64,000 bases of DNA from JAMXLO01 sp963791495 (lineage in GTDB: Bacteria > Pseudomonadota > Alphaproteobacteria > Acetobacterales > Acetobacteraceae), in contig CAWBST010000018.1 in the NCBI GenBank assembly GCA_963791495.1, positions 124,001-188,000 of the forward strand, read 5' to 3'. Position numbers and translations under genes: made by a program. Below, piece by piece: positions 54,882 through 62,718 of this stretch. The notes beneath the pieces were generated by a model. It was not told the origin of the DNA. It ran no database searches and worked only from the letters and a program-made list of their open reading frames with translations. Numbering within the stretch: the stretch's first letter is position 1; each line of letters starts with the position of its first letter.

Positions 54882-56339
54882 ATGGAACTGGAGCTAGGTC
54901 TCGACCCGGCAGACGCCCCGCGCCTACCCAGGCTGGCATTCCTCGCACCGCTAAGGAGTGGCAAGACGCGCAGCCGCGCGGTGCGGATCGTCTGGCACGA
55001 CAGCCCCGATCGCGCCTTGGCGCAGCAGGGGTTGGCTCTCGCGGAGCAACGCCCGCTATGGCGGCTGGAGAGGCTGCTACCCGACACGCAGAGTTGGCCG
55101 CCCGGTGCGCCGGCGCCGGTGCTTGCGACCGGTCGAAGCGCGTCCGCTCTCGGCATGGCGCTGCCCGATCCGCTGGTGCCAATCGCCGCCTGTGAGGGCC
55201 GCGCCGCGAGCCTCAGCCTTGTCACGAAGCAAGGCCCGGTCAGCATGACCCTGTCGAATGGCACCGTTCGCGCAGTCGCCGCCGAACACCGCATCAGTCG
55301 GATCAGACTTGAGGGCGGAGATGAGGCCGTGCGGGCGCTCGCGGTCGCGTTGGCGGGCGAGGTTCGCCTTGCCGTGCCGCATGCCTGTCTTGCTGCCGAG
55401 GCTTTCTCGCTCGCGTCCGGTATGGCTCCGCCGCAGCGACGGGAAGGCGCGCCGGAACTGCCCTCCGAGCTTTCGGTGGCCGAGGCGTTTGCCTACGCGG
55501 TTGGTCACCTGAGTGACGTGATCCTGCACTTCGCTCCGTCCGCCGCGCACGGACGCGATGGTCCGGAACCAGTGCATCAGATGCGCGTGGCGGTTCGCCG
55601 GCTGCGATCCGCGATCAAGGTGTTCGGTCGCGCGGTGAGTTCCCCAGTGGTGGAAGCGGTGGACGCAGGCCTGAAGGCGCTCGCCGGCAAATTGGCACCG
55701 ACACGCGACTGGGACGTGTTCGCGACCGAGACGGGCGCCGCGGTCGCCGATGCGCTCCCCTCGGAGCAGCGCCTTCAGCGTCTGCTCGCGGCGACCGAGC
55801 GCCGCCGGCGTGTCTGCCACAACGAATTGCGCGCCTTTCTCGGCGGCATCGAATTTCGCCGCCTGGGGATCGAGCTTGCCTGCCTCGCCGGCGGACAGGA
55901 CTGGCAGGCGGCACTCGGAGACGCCGAGCAGGAAGAGCTTGCGGCGTCGCTGGGGGAATTCGCGGGCCGCGTGCTGGACAAGCGGCTCAAGAAGTTGACG
56001 CAGATCGATGACGACCTTGCCCACATGGAACCGACCGAACTGCATGCCATCCGGCTGCACGCCAAGCGGCTGCGCTACGCGGCGGAGATCTTCGCGCCGG
56101 TCTATCCAGGCAAGGAGACACATCGGTTCATCCGCCGGCTGAGCCGGCTGCAGGACCGGCTCGGTGCGCTCAATGATGGCGCGGTGGCCGCGCACCTGCT
56201 TGGCGAACTGACGGGCGGCAACCATGCCTTCGCCATCGGTCTCGTCCTGGGCTTCGTCGGCGCGCGCGGCAGCGATACGCGCGAGCACATCGACCAGGCG
56301 TGGCAGAGATTCCGTCGGGCGCCGCCGTTCTGGGAGTGA
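54882..56339 (+). CDS. CYTH-like/CHAD domain protein
   Basis: 485 residues. The C-terminal CHAD domain (about 205-480) has conserved His/Arg motifs: PVHQMRVAVRRLRSAIKVF, LAPTRDWDVF, LHAIRLHAKRLRYAAEIF and LSRLQDRLGALNDGAVA. The N-terminal 200 residues are in the CYTH position but lack an obvious ExExK signature and have drifted. CHAD binds polyphosphate. The sixA neighbour fits a phosphate-linked role. Confidence 0.83.
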   Translation: MELELGLDPADAPRLPRLAFLAPLRSGKTRSRAVRIVWHDSPDRALAQQGLALAEQRPLWRLERLLPDTQSWPPGAPAPVLATGRSASALGMALPDPLVPIAACEGRAASLSLVTKQGPVSMTLSNGTVRAVAAEHRISRIRLEGGDEAVRALAVALAGEVRLAVPHACLAAEAFSLASGMAPPQRREGAPELPSELSVAEAFAYAVGHLSDVILHFAPSAAHGRDGPEPVHQMRVAVRRLRSAIKVFGRAVSSPVVEAVDAGLKALAGKLAPTRDWDVFATETGAAVADALPSEQRLQRLLAATERRRRVCHNELRAFLGGIEFRRLGIELACLAGGQDWQAALGDAEQEELAASLGEFAGRVLDKRLKKLTQIDDDLAHMEPTELHAIRLHAKRLRYAAEIFAPVYPGKETHRFIRRLSRLQDRLGALNDGAVAAHLLGELTGGNHAFAIGLVLGFVGARGSDTREHIDQAWQRFRRAPPFWE

Positions 56340-56398
56340 CCAGATCGGGTACCTTGTGGCAACCTCTCGCCTGAAAACGCACCAAGGAGCAGCCGAAA

Positions 56399-57628
56399 AT
56401 GCAGGACAACACCGCGGCGTTCGATCTTCTCGCCGGCGTTCGCATTGTTGATTTCACTCAGTTCGAGGCTGGACCGTCCTGCACCGAGGCGCTCGCCTGG
56501 CTTGGCGCCGAAGTGGTGAAGATCGAGAACCCGAAGATGGGCGATCCCGGACGTCGCCTGCGGCCCGGCCAGCCGGATGATGACCCGTACTACTTCCACG
56601 TCTTCAACGCGAACAAGAAGTCAATCACGCTCAACCTGAAATCACCGCGCGGCCTCGCACTGGTGAAGGACATGCTGCGGAAGGCCGATGCATGCGTGGA
56701 GAACTACGCGCCCGGCACGATCGAGCGCCTCGGCCTTGGCTATGACGTGGTGCGTGAACTGAACCCGCGGATCATCTACGCTCAGGTGAAGGGCTTCGGC
56801 GAGGGCAGCCCGTTCGAGCACAATCTTGCCTTCGACATGATCGCGCAGGCCTGTGGCGGCACCTTCAGCGTGACCGGTGCGCCTGACGGCCCACCGACGC
56901 GGCCGGGCATCTCGCTGGGCGACACCGGCACCGGAATGCTGATGGCGATCACCATCCTGGGCGCACTGCGCAAACGCGACGCTACCGGCCAGGGTAGCCG
57001 CCTGCAGGTGGCGATGCAGGACGCCATGCTGCATTACATGCGGATCAACTTCGCGACCCAGGGACTGACCGGCAAGCCGGCGCAACGCGGTGGCGACAAG
57101 GTGCCAGGCGTCAACAACGCGCCGATGGGGCTGTACCCGTGCAAGCCGGGCGGGCCGAACGACTACGTCTACCTGATGACCAGCCGCGCCAACCCGGAGC
57201 ACTGGGACCGGTTGCTGAAGCTGGTCGGCCGCGAGGACCTGATCGGCGACGCGCGCTATGCCACGCCGATGGACCGGCTCGAGCGTGAACCCGAGGTGGA
57301 TGCGATCATTGCGGCGTGGACGCGGCACCACACGAAGCAGGAAGCGATGCAGATGATTGGGTCCGCAGGCATCCCCGCCGGCGCGGTGCTTGACACGATG
57401 GAGCTGCAGAACGATCCGACCTTCGAGGAGCGCGGGATCATGCAGGTCATGCACCATCCGACTCACGGCGACTTCAAGATGCCGGCCTGGCCGGTACGCG
57501 TGAATGGCAAGCCATCGCGGGTGGTGTCCTCGCCGGTGCTAGGGCAGCACACTGACGCGGTACTGCAGGCGTGGCTGGGATTGAGCGAGGCCGACGTGGC
57601 CGGGCTGAGACGCGACGGTGCACTGTAG
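56399..57628 (+). CDS. Family III CoA-transferase (formyl-CoA/oxalate CoA-transferase-like)
   Basis: 409 residues from the ATG at 56399, with AAGGAGCAG upstream. LLAGVRIVDFTQFEAGPSCT, LGAEVVKIENPKMGDPGRRL, NANKKSITLNLKS and VENYAPGTIERLGLGYD are all present. The catalytic Asp is in PGISLGDTGTGMLMA. It is nearer the Frc/mesaconate type than the 33 kb paralogue. Substrate unknown. Confidence 0.92.
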   Translation: MQDNTAAFDLLAGVRIVDFTQFEAGPSCTEALAWLGAEVVKIENPKMGDPGRRLRPGQPDDDPYYFHVFNANKKSITLNLKSPRGLALVKDMLRKADACVENYAPGTIERLGLGYDVVRELNPRIIYAQVKGFGEGSPFEHNLAFDMIAQACGGTFSVTGAPDGPPTRPGISLGDTGTGMLMAITILGALRKRDATGQGSRLQVAMQDAMLHYMRINFATQGLTGKPAQRGGDKVPGVNNAPMGLYPCKPGGPNDYVYLMTSRANPEHWDRLLKLVGREDLIGDARYATPMDRLEREPEVDAIIAAWTRHHTKQEAMQMIGSAGIPAGAVLDTMELQNDPTFEERGIMQVMHHPTHGDFKMPAWPVRVNGKPSRVVSSPVLGQHTDAVLQAWLGLSEADVAGLRRDGAL

Positions 57629-57702
57629 GCGGTTACCCGCTGATTTTTGGCCTTTCGCATCGAATTCAGGCTTGACCTGAAGACCCGTGCGGCGGCATCC
57701 GC

Positions 57703-58263
57703 GTGGCGACCCAGGTACGGGGAGTGACAGCTTTGCCGATCGGCCGGCCGCGACGGATTTTTCGCGCCGGGCTGCCCAAGCCCGAGATCAAGGGATTTGT
57801 CTTGGTGCTTGTCGCCGTTGCGACAATTGCTGGCGGCGTTTCCCTTGCGATGCTGCCACACCGGAGGTCCGTGCCGGCTACGCAAGCAGAAGAGCTGAGC
57901 GCCCAGCCGACCCAGGTCGCCGTAGTGGACGGTGGAACGCTGAGGTTGGACGACCGCGTCGTTCGTCTGCTCGGCGTCGAGCCTCCGGCGCGCGGCACAT
58001 CCTGCGCCGACCAGGACTGCGGCGCAGCCGCGACCAACGCGCTGGCGGCGATGGTGCAGGGGGTTCCCGTTGTCTGCCGGGTCACCGGCATGGACGGGCT
58101 GGGCCGGCCCTTTGGGATCTGCCACGTCGATGGCACGGAACTCAACAGATCCGTGATCTCAGCCGGTTGGGCGCGCGCCGACACGACCGAACCCAAGCTG
58201 CAGCAGGCGGAGCAGGCAGCGCGCGCTGAGCACCGCGGAATCTGGGCCTCCGATCGCGAGTGA
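57703..58263 (+). CDS. Membrane-anchored SNase-like (thermonuclease-fold) protein
   Basis: 186 residues from a GTG. One membrane segment is at about 30-50 (GFVLVLVAVATIAGGVSLAML). The OB-fold region begins VAVVDGGTLRLDDRVVRLLG, and the end has DTTEPKLQQAEQAARAEHRGIWA. The Asp of VVDG is kept, but the usual APE after RLLG is VEPPARG, and the RDRYGR segment is MDGLGRP. Nuclease activity is therefore doubtful. Confidence 0.75.
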   Translation: MATQVRGVTALPIGRPRRIFRAGLPKPEIKGFVLVLVAVATIAGGVSLAMLPHRRSVPATQAEELSAQPTQVAVVDGGTLRLDDRVVRLLGVEPPARGTSCADQDCGAAATNALAAMVQGVPVVCRVTGMDGLGRPFGICHVDGTELNRSVISAGWARADTTEPKLQQAEQAARAEHRGIWASDRE

Positions 58264-58377
58264 GCGCGGAAGCTTTCTGCAAAATCGCGCAACCTGGCGA
58301 AAGAAGATGTCCTCAACGTGCCCGGGGACGCAATACCTGGCTGGGTCAAGGCCCAGGTTTGCGGTCGTCACAACGGA

Positions 58378-58396
58378 TTAACCATATTCCGGTTAA
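58378..58396. promoter_or_regulatory. Inverted repeat in the pdhA leader
   Basis: TTAACCATATTCCGGTTAA is a perfect 6-7-6 inverted repeat, about 100 bases before pdhA, in the only AT-rich patch of this intergenic region. It looks like a repressor site for the dehydrogenase operon; PdhR or a GntR/MarR factor are possible but not shown. Confidence 0.45.
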
Positions 58397-58496
58397 TTAT
58401 TGCTACTGCATTGCATCATAACGGTTTTCTTGCCCTAGCGCTTGCGCGGGTGGGGGGTGGACGCTACCTGTCAACGCTGGCTACGGAGGAAGCGCC

Positions 58497-59510
58497 ATGG
58501 CAATCGCAGCCGAAACCAGAAAGCGCGGCGGCAAGACCCGCGAGCCATCCGCAGACAAGCAGCAACTGCTGAAAGCCTACCGCGACATGCTGCTGATCCG
58601 TCGCTTCGAGGAGAAGGCCGGTCAGCTCTACGGCATGGGTCTGATCGGCGGCTTCTGCCACCTCTACATCGGGCAGGAAGCGGTCGTCGTCGGCATGCAG
58701 ATGGCGCTGTCGGATGGCGACGAAGTCATCACGTCCTATCGCGACCACGGTCACATGCTGGCGACGGGCATGGACCCACGCGGCGTGATGGCCGAACTGA
58801 CGGGCCGCGCCGGTGGCTATTCGCGCGGCAAGGGCGGATCGATGCACATGTTCAGCAAGGAGAAGAATTTCTTCGGCGGCCACGGCATCGTCGGCGCGCA
58901 GGTGAGCATCGGCACCGGCCTCGCATTCAGCAACTGGTATCGCGGAAACGACCGCGTTGCGGTGACCTATTTCGGCGAAGGCGCTTCGAACCAGGGGCAG
59001 ACATTCGAAAGCTTCAACCTCGCCGCGCTGATGAAGCTCCCGGTGATCTACGTGATCGAGAACAACAAGTACGGCATGGGTACCAGCGTGGAACGCGCCT
59101 CTGCGTCGCGCGATCTGTCGAAGAACGGCGCGCCCTGGGGCATTCCGGGCATACAGATCGACGGCATGGATGTGCTCGCGGTGAAGCATGCAGGTGATCA
59201 GGCAGTGGCGCACTGCCGATCAGGCAAGGGACCCTTCCTGATCGAGGCGAAGACCTATCGTTACCGTGGCCACTCGATGTCGGACCCTGCGCGCTATCGC
59301 ACGCGCGAGGAAATTCAGACCATGCGTGCGCAGCATGACCCGATCGATGGTGCGCGGCACAAGTTGGAGCCTCTCGGCGTTGAGGAGGCGATGTTCAAGC
59401 AGATTGACGACGAGGTGAAGGCGATTGTGCAGGATGCAGCCGATTTCGCGCAGAGCAGTCCTGAACCGAACGAGGCGGAGCTTTGGACCGACGTGCTGGT
59501 AGAGGGCTGA
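58497..59510 (+). CDS. pdhA: Pyruvate dehydrogenase E1 component, alpha subunit
   Basis: 337 residues; ATG with GGAGGAAG upstream. The thiamine pyrophosphate motif is YFGEGASNQGQTFESFN through VIENN; the usual GDG reads GEG. HGHMLATGMDPRGVMAELTG and the phosphorylation-loop-like YRYRGHSMSDPARYRTREE are conserved. With pdhB it decarboxylates pyruvate. It is first in pdhA-pdhB-pdhC-GNAT-lpdA. Confidence 0.96.
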   Translation: MAIAAETRKRGGKTREPSADKQQLLKAYRDMLLIRRFEEKAGQLYGMGLIGGFCHLYIGQEAVVVGMQMALSDGDEVITSYRDHGHMLATGMDPRGVMAELTGRAGGYSRGKGGSMHMFSKEKNFFGGHGIVGAQVSIGTGLAFSNWYRGNDRVAVTYFGEGASNQGQTFESFNLAALMKLPVIYVIENNKYGMGTSVERASASRDLSKNGAPWGIPGIQIDGMDVLAVKHAGDQAVAHCRSGKGPFLIEAKTYRYRGHSMSDPARYRTREEIQTMRAQHDPIDGARHKLEPLGVEEAMFKQIDDEVKAIVQDAADFAQSSPEPNEAELWTDVLVEG

Positions 59511-59513
59511 GCG

Positions 59514-60884
59514 ATGTCGACGCAGATCCTGATGCCGGCGCTGTCGCCCACCATGACCGAGGGGAAGCTGTCTCGCTGGCTCAAGCACATCGGCGACGAC
59601 GTGCGCGCCGGCGATGTGATTGCCGAGATCGAGACCGACAAGGCCACGATGGAAGTGGAAGCTGCCGACGAAGGCAAACTGGCGCAAATTCTGGTCGATG
59701 AGGGCACCGAAGGCGTCGCCGTGAATACGCCGATCGCCGTGCTGTCGGCGAACGGCGAAGACGTGTCGGCCACTCCGGTCGCGGCAAGGCCGGCGCCACG
59801 TCCGGCAGCGCCACCGCCGCGTCCTGCGACGCCTGCTGCGGAGCCGGCACCACGTGCGCCTGCCCCCGGACACTTGACCCGGGGGAAACCAGACAAGGAC
59901 TGGGGACCGACCAAGCCGATCACCGTGCGCGAGGCGTTGCGCGACGCGATGGCAGCAGAGCTGCGACGCGACGACCGCGTGTTCCTGATAGGCGAAGAGG
60001 TCGCCCAGTACCAGGGCGCCTACAAGATCAGCCAAGGTCTGCTGGATGAGTTCGGTCCGAAGCGTGTGATCGACACGCCGATCACCGAGCATGGCTTCAC
60101 CGGCATGTCGGTCGGCGCGGCGCTGAACGGCCTGAAGCCGATCGTCGAGTTCATGACGTTCAACTTCGCCATGCAGGCGATGGACCAGATCATCAACTCG
60201 GCGGCCAAGACGCTGTACATGTCGGGCGGCCAGATGGGATGCCCGATCGTGTTCCGCGGCCCGAATGGCGCGGCATCCCGCGTCGCCGCACAGCATTCGC
60301 AGTGCTACGCAAGCTGGTATGCGCATGTGCCGGGCCTGAAGGTGGTGGCGCCGTGGTCGTCGGCCGATGCGAAGGGACTGCTGCGTGCGGCGATCCGCGA
60401 TCCCAATCCGGTCATCATGCTGGAGAACGAGATCCTTTACGGCCACACATTCGACTGCCCGACCGACGAAGACTTCATCCTGCCGCTCGGCCGCGCGAAG
60501 GTGGAACGCGTCGGGCAGCATGTGACACTCGTCGCATTCGGCATAATGGTCGGCGTGGCGATGAAGGCGGCCGAAGCGCTGGCCGAACAGGGGATCGAAG
60601 CGGAAGTGATCAACCTGCGCTCGCTGCGTCCGTTCGATACCGCGACCATCGTCGAGAGCGTGAAGAAGACCAACCGGCTGGTGTCGGTGGAGGAAGGCTG
60701 GCCGTTCGCCGGCATCGGCGCCGAGGTGGCGATGCAGGTGGTCGAGCACGCGTTCGACTGGCTCGACGCGCCGCCGGTCCGCGTGCACGGCCTCGATGTG
60801 CCGCTGCCGTACGCTGCCAATCTGGAGAAGCTCGCGCTGCCGCAGCCCGAATGGGTTGTCGATGCGGTCAAGAAGATGGTCTGA
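59514..60884 (+). CDS. pdhB: Pyruvate dehydrogenase E1 component, beta subunit with lipoyl domain
   Basis: 456 residues. An N-terminal lipoyl domain (about 1-80, Lys43 in EIETDKATMEVEA) and an Ala/Pro linker (about 85-115) precede the transketolase-like core (DRVFLIGEEVAQYQGAYKIS, DTPITEHGFTGMSVGAAL, VEFMTFNFAMQAMDQIINSA). This fusion is typical of alphaproteobacteria and gives E1 its own swinging arm. It starts three bases after pdhA. Confidence 0.96.
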   Translation: MSTQILMPALSPTMTEGKLSRWLKHIGDDVRAGDVIAEIETDKATMEVEAADEGKLAQILVDEGTEGVAVNTPIAVLSANGEDVSATPVAARPAPRPAAPPPRPATPAAEPAPRAPAPGHLTRGKPDKDWGPTKPITVREALRDAMAAELRRDDRVFLIGEEVAQYQGAYKISQGLLDEFGPKRVIDTPITEHGFTGMSVGAALNGLKPIVEFMTFNFAMQAMDQIINSAAKTLYMSGGQMGCPIVFRGPNGAASRVAAQHSQCYASWYAHVPGLKVVAPWSSADAKGLLRAAIRDPNPVIMLENEILYGHTFDCPTDEDFILPLGRAKVERVGQHVTLVAFGIMVGVAMKAAEALAEQGIEAEVINLRSLRPFDTATIVESVKKTNRLVSVEEGWPFAGIGAEVAMQVVEHAFDWLDAPPVRVHGLDVPLPYAANLEKLALPQPEWVVDAVKKMV

Positions 60885-60896
60885 GGGGAACGGCTC

Positions 60897-62156
60897 ATGG
60901 CGACCAACATCCTGATGCCGGCGCTGTCACCAACGATGACCGAAGGCACGCTGTCTCGCTGGCTAAAGAAGGAAGGCGAGGATGTGCGTGCTGGCGACGT
61001 GATCGCCGAGATCGAGACCGACAAGGCGACGATGGAGGTCGAGGCAGTCGATGAGGGCGTGCTCGGCAAGATCCTCGTCGCCGACGGCACGGAAGGCGTG
61101 AAGGTGAACGAGCCGATCGCGATCCTGGTTGATCAGGGCGAGGCGGTTCCGGCTAGCGCACCGCCACCTGCAAAACCCGCAACCGCGCCGCCGAAGCCGG
61201 AAACAAAAGCGGAGCCAACGAAGCCGGTCCCACAGAGCGGCAACGGTCACGATCAGGGCGGTGAACGCATCTTCGTGTCACCGCTGGCAAAGCGAATGGC
61301 GAGGCAGGCAGGCATCGATCTCGCGGCACTGAAAGGCAGCGGACCGAACGGACGCATCGTCAAGGTGGACATCGAAGCGGCGCTGCAGAAGGGCACCCCG
61401 ACCGCACCGCAGCCCGCCGCTGCTGCGTCAACGGCGCGACCGTCCACACCGATCACAGCGCCGCACAAGCTGGTACCGCACAGCTCGGTCCGCAGGGTCA
61501 TCGCACGGCGCCTCACCGAGGCGAAATCGACGATCCCGCATTTCTACGTCTCGATGGATGTGGAGATCGACGCGCTGATCAGGCTGATGAACGAGTTAAA
61601 CGAGAAGTCGCCGAAGGATGGGCCTGACGCGTATCTGATCACCATCAACGACCTGGTCATCAAGGCGTCCGCTGCAACGCTGCGGCGCGTGCCGACGGTG
61701 AATGCCGCGTGGACCGACGATGGGATGGCGCTGTTCGACGACGTTGATATCAGCGTGGCGGTGGCGATCCCGGATGGGCTGATCACGCCGATCATTCGCA
61801 AGGCCGACCAGAAGGGGCTCTCAACGATCAGCCGCGAGATGAAGGATCTGGCGGGACGTGCGCGCAGCGGCAAGCTGAAACCGGAGGAGTTCCAAGGCGG
61901 CGGGTTCTCGATCTCGAACATGGGTATGTTCGGCGTGACGGAGTTCGCGGCAATCATCAACCCGCCGCAAGCGGCGATCCTGGCCGTGGCGGCAGGACAG
62001 AAGCGGCCGGTGGTGAAGAATGACTCGTTGGCGATCGCGACTGTGATGACGTGCACGCTGAGTGTCGATCACCGGGTGGTCGATGGTGCGCTGGGCGCAC
62101 GATGGCTGCGGGAGTTCAAGCGGATCGTCGAGGATCCGCTGAGCCTGCTGCTGTGA
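60897..62156 (+). CDS. pdhC: Dihydrolipoamide acetyltransferase (pyruvate dehydrogenase E2)
   Basis: 419 residues. Lipoyl domain with Lys43, Pro/Ala/Lys linker, peripheral subunit-binding domain (about 120-160: VSPLAKRMARQAGIDLAALK), a second linker, and the catalytic core ending LSVDHRVVDGALGARWLREF with the active-site His. The first 50 residues are nearly identical to those of pdhB, consistent with domain duplication. It moves the acetyl group to CoA and is the core of the complex. Confidence 0.96.
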   Translation: MATNILMPALSPTMTEGTLSRWLKKEGEDVRAGDVIAEIETDKATMEVEAVDEGVLGKILVADGTEGVKVNEPIAILVDQGEAVPASAPPPAKPATAPPKPETKAEPTKPVPQSGNGHDQGGERIFVSPLAKRMARQAGIDLAALKGSGPNGRIVKVDIEAALQKGTPTAPQPAAAASTARPSTPITAPHKLVPHSSVRRVIARRLTEAKSTIPHFYVSMDVEIDALIRLMNELNEKSPKDGPDAYLITINDLVIKASAATLRRVPTVNAAWTDDGMALFDDVDISVAVAIPDGLITPIIRKADQKGLSTISREMKDLAGRARSGKLKPEEFQGGGFSISNMGMFGVTEFAAIINPPQAAILAVAAGQKRPVVKNDSLAIATVMTCTLSVDHRVVDGALGARWLREFKRIVEDPLSLLL

Positions 62157-62175
62157 TGAGGGGGAGTAGGTACGG

Positions 62176-62216
62176 CACTCCCCCTCCCCTTGCGGGAGGG
62201 GGTTGGGGGGAGGGGG
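62176..62216 (+). repeat. GC-rich palindrome between pdhC and the GNAT gene
   Basis: CCCCCTCCCC, TTGC, GGGAGGGGG, then TTGGGGGGAGGGGG: a strong hairpin plus a second G-rich arm that could pair alternatively with the same C-run. It differs from the ACCCTCACCC repeat family. It may attenuate transcription within the pdh operon. Confidence 0.5.
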
Positions 62217-62226
62217 CCGTCCAACG

Positions 62227-62718
62227 ATGATCTCCACCCTCCGTGCCACCGAACCGGCCGACATCCCCACCCTGCATCGGCTGATGCGAGATTTCGCGCG
62301 ATACGAAAAGCTCGAACACCGCTTCAAGATCACCGAAGCCGGCCTGCACGACGTCCTGTTTGGCGCGAAACCGATGATGGATTCCGCGCTGGCGGAGGTC
62401 GATGGCACCACCGTCGGATTCGCTCTGTGGTTCCTCACCTTCGGGACCTTCTCCGGCCGCTACGGCCTGTTCGTCGAGGATATCTACGTGGAGGAGGCCC
62501 ACCGCGGCAGCGGCATCGGCATGGCGCTGTTCCGCCACATGGCGCGCATCGCCGTCGAACGCGACTGCATCGAGATGGCGTGGAATGTGCTCGACTGGAA
62601 CACGCCGGCGATCGAGTTCTACCGCCGCATCGGCGCTCGGCCCGTGCAAGGCTGGATCCCTCAGCAGCTCAGCGGCGACGCCCTTGTCGCGCTGGCCAAT
62701 GGAGCACGCAATGGCTGA
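62227..62718 (+). CDS. GNAT-family N-acetyltransferase inside the pdh operon
   Basis: 163 residues from the ATG at 62227. It resembles the diamine/spermidine acetyltransferase-like group: RATEPADIPTLHRLMRDFAR at the N-terminus, GLFVEDIYVEEAHRGSGIGM (acetyl-CoA loop RGSGIG) and WNVLDWNTPAIEFYRRIGA. It overlaps lpdA by eight bases, so it belongs to the operon. A substrate cannot be named. Confidence 0.87.
   Translation: MISTLRATEPADIPTLHRLMRDFARYEKLEHRFKITEAGLHDVLFGAKPMMDSALAEVDGTTVGFALWFLTFGTFSGRYGLFVEDIYVEEAHRGSGIGMALFRHMARIAVERDCIEMAWNVLDWNTPAIEFYRRIGARPVQGWIPQQLSGDALVALANGARNG

Noticed and set aside
58335..58358. Hairpin ACCTGG...CCAGGT as a terminator of the SNase-like gene
   Set aside because: No T-run follows it, and it lies about 70 bases past the stop; kept only as a possible structure.
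59220..60788. 522-codon minus-strand frame across pdhA/pdhB
   Set aside because: Antisense to highly conserved genes; its His/Arg-rich sequence is the usual GC-rich shadow.
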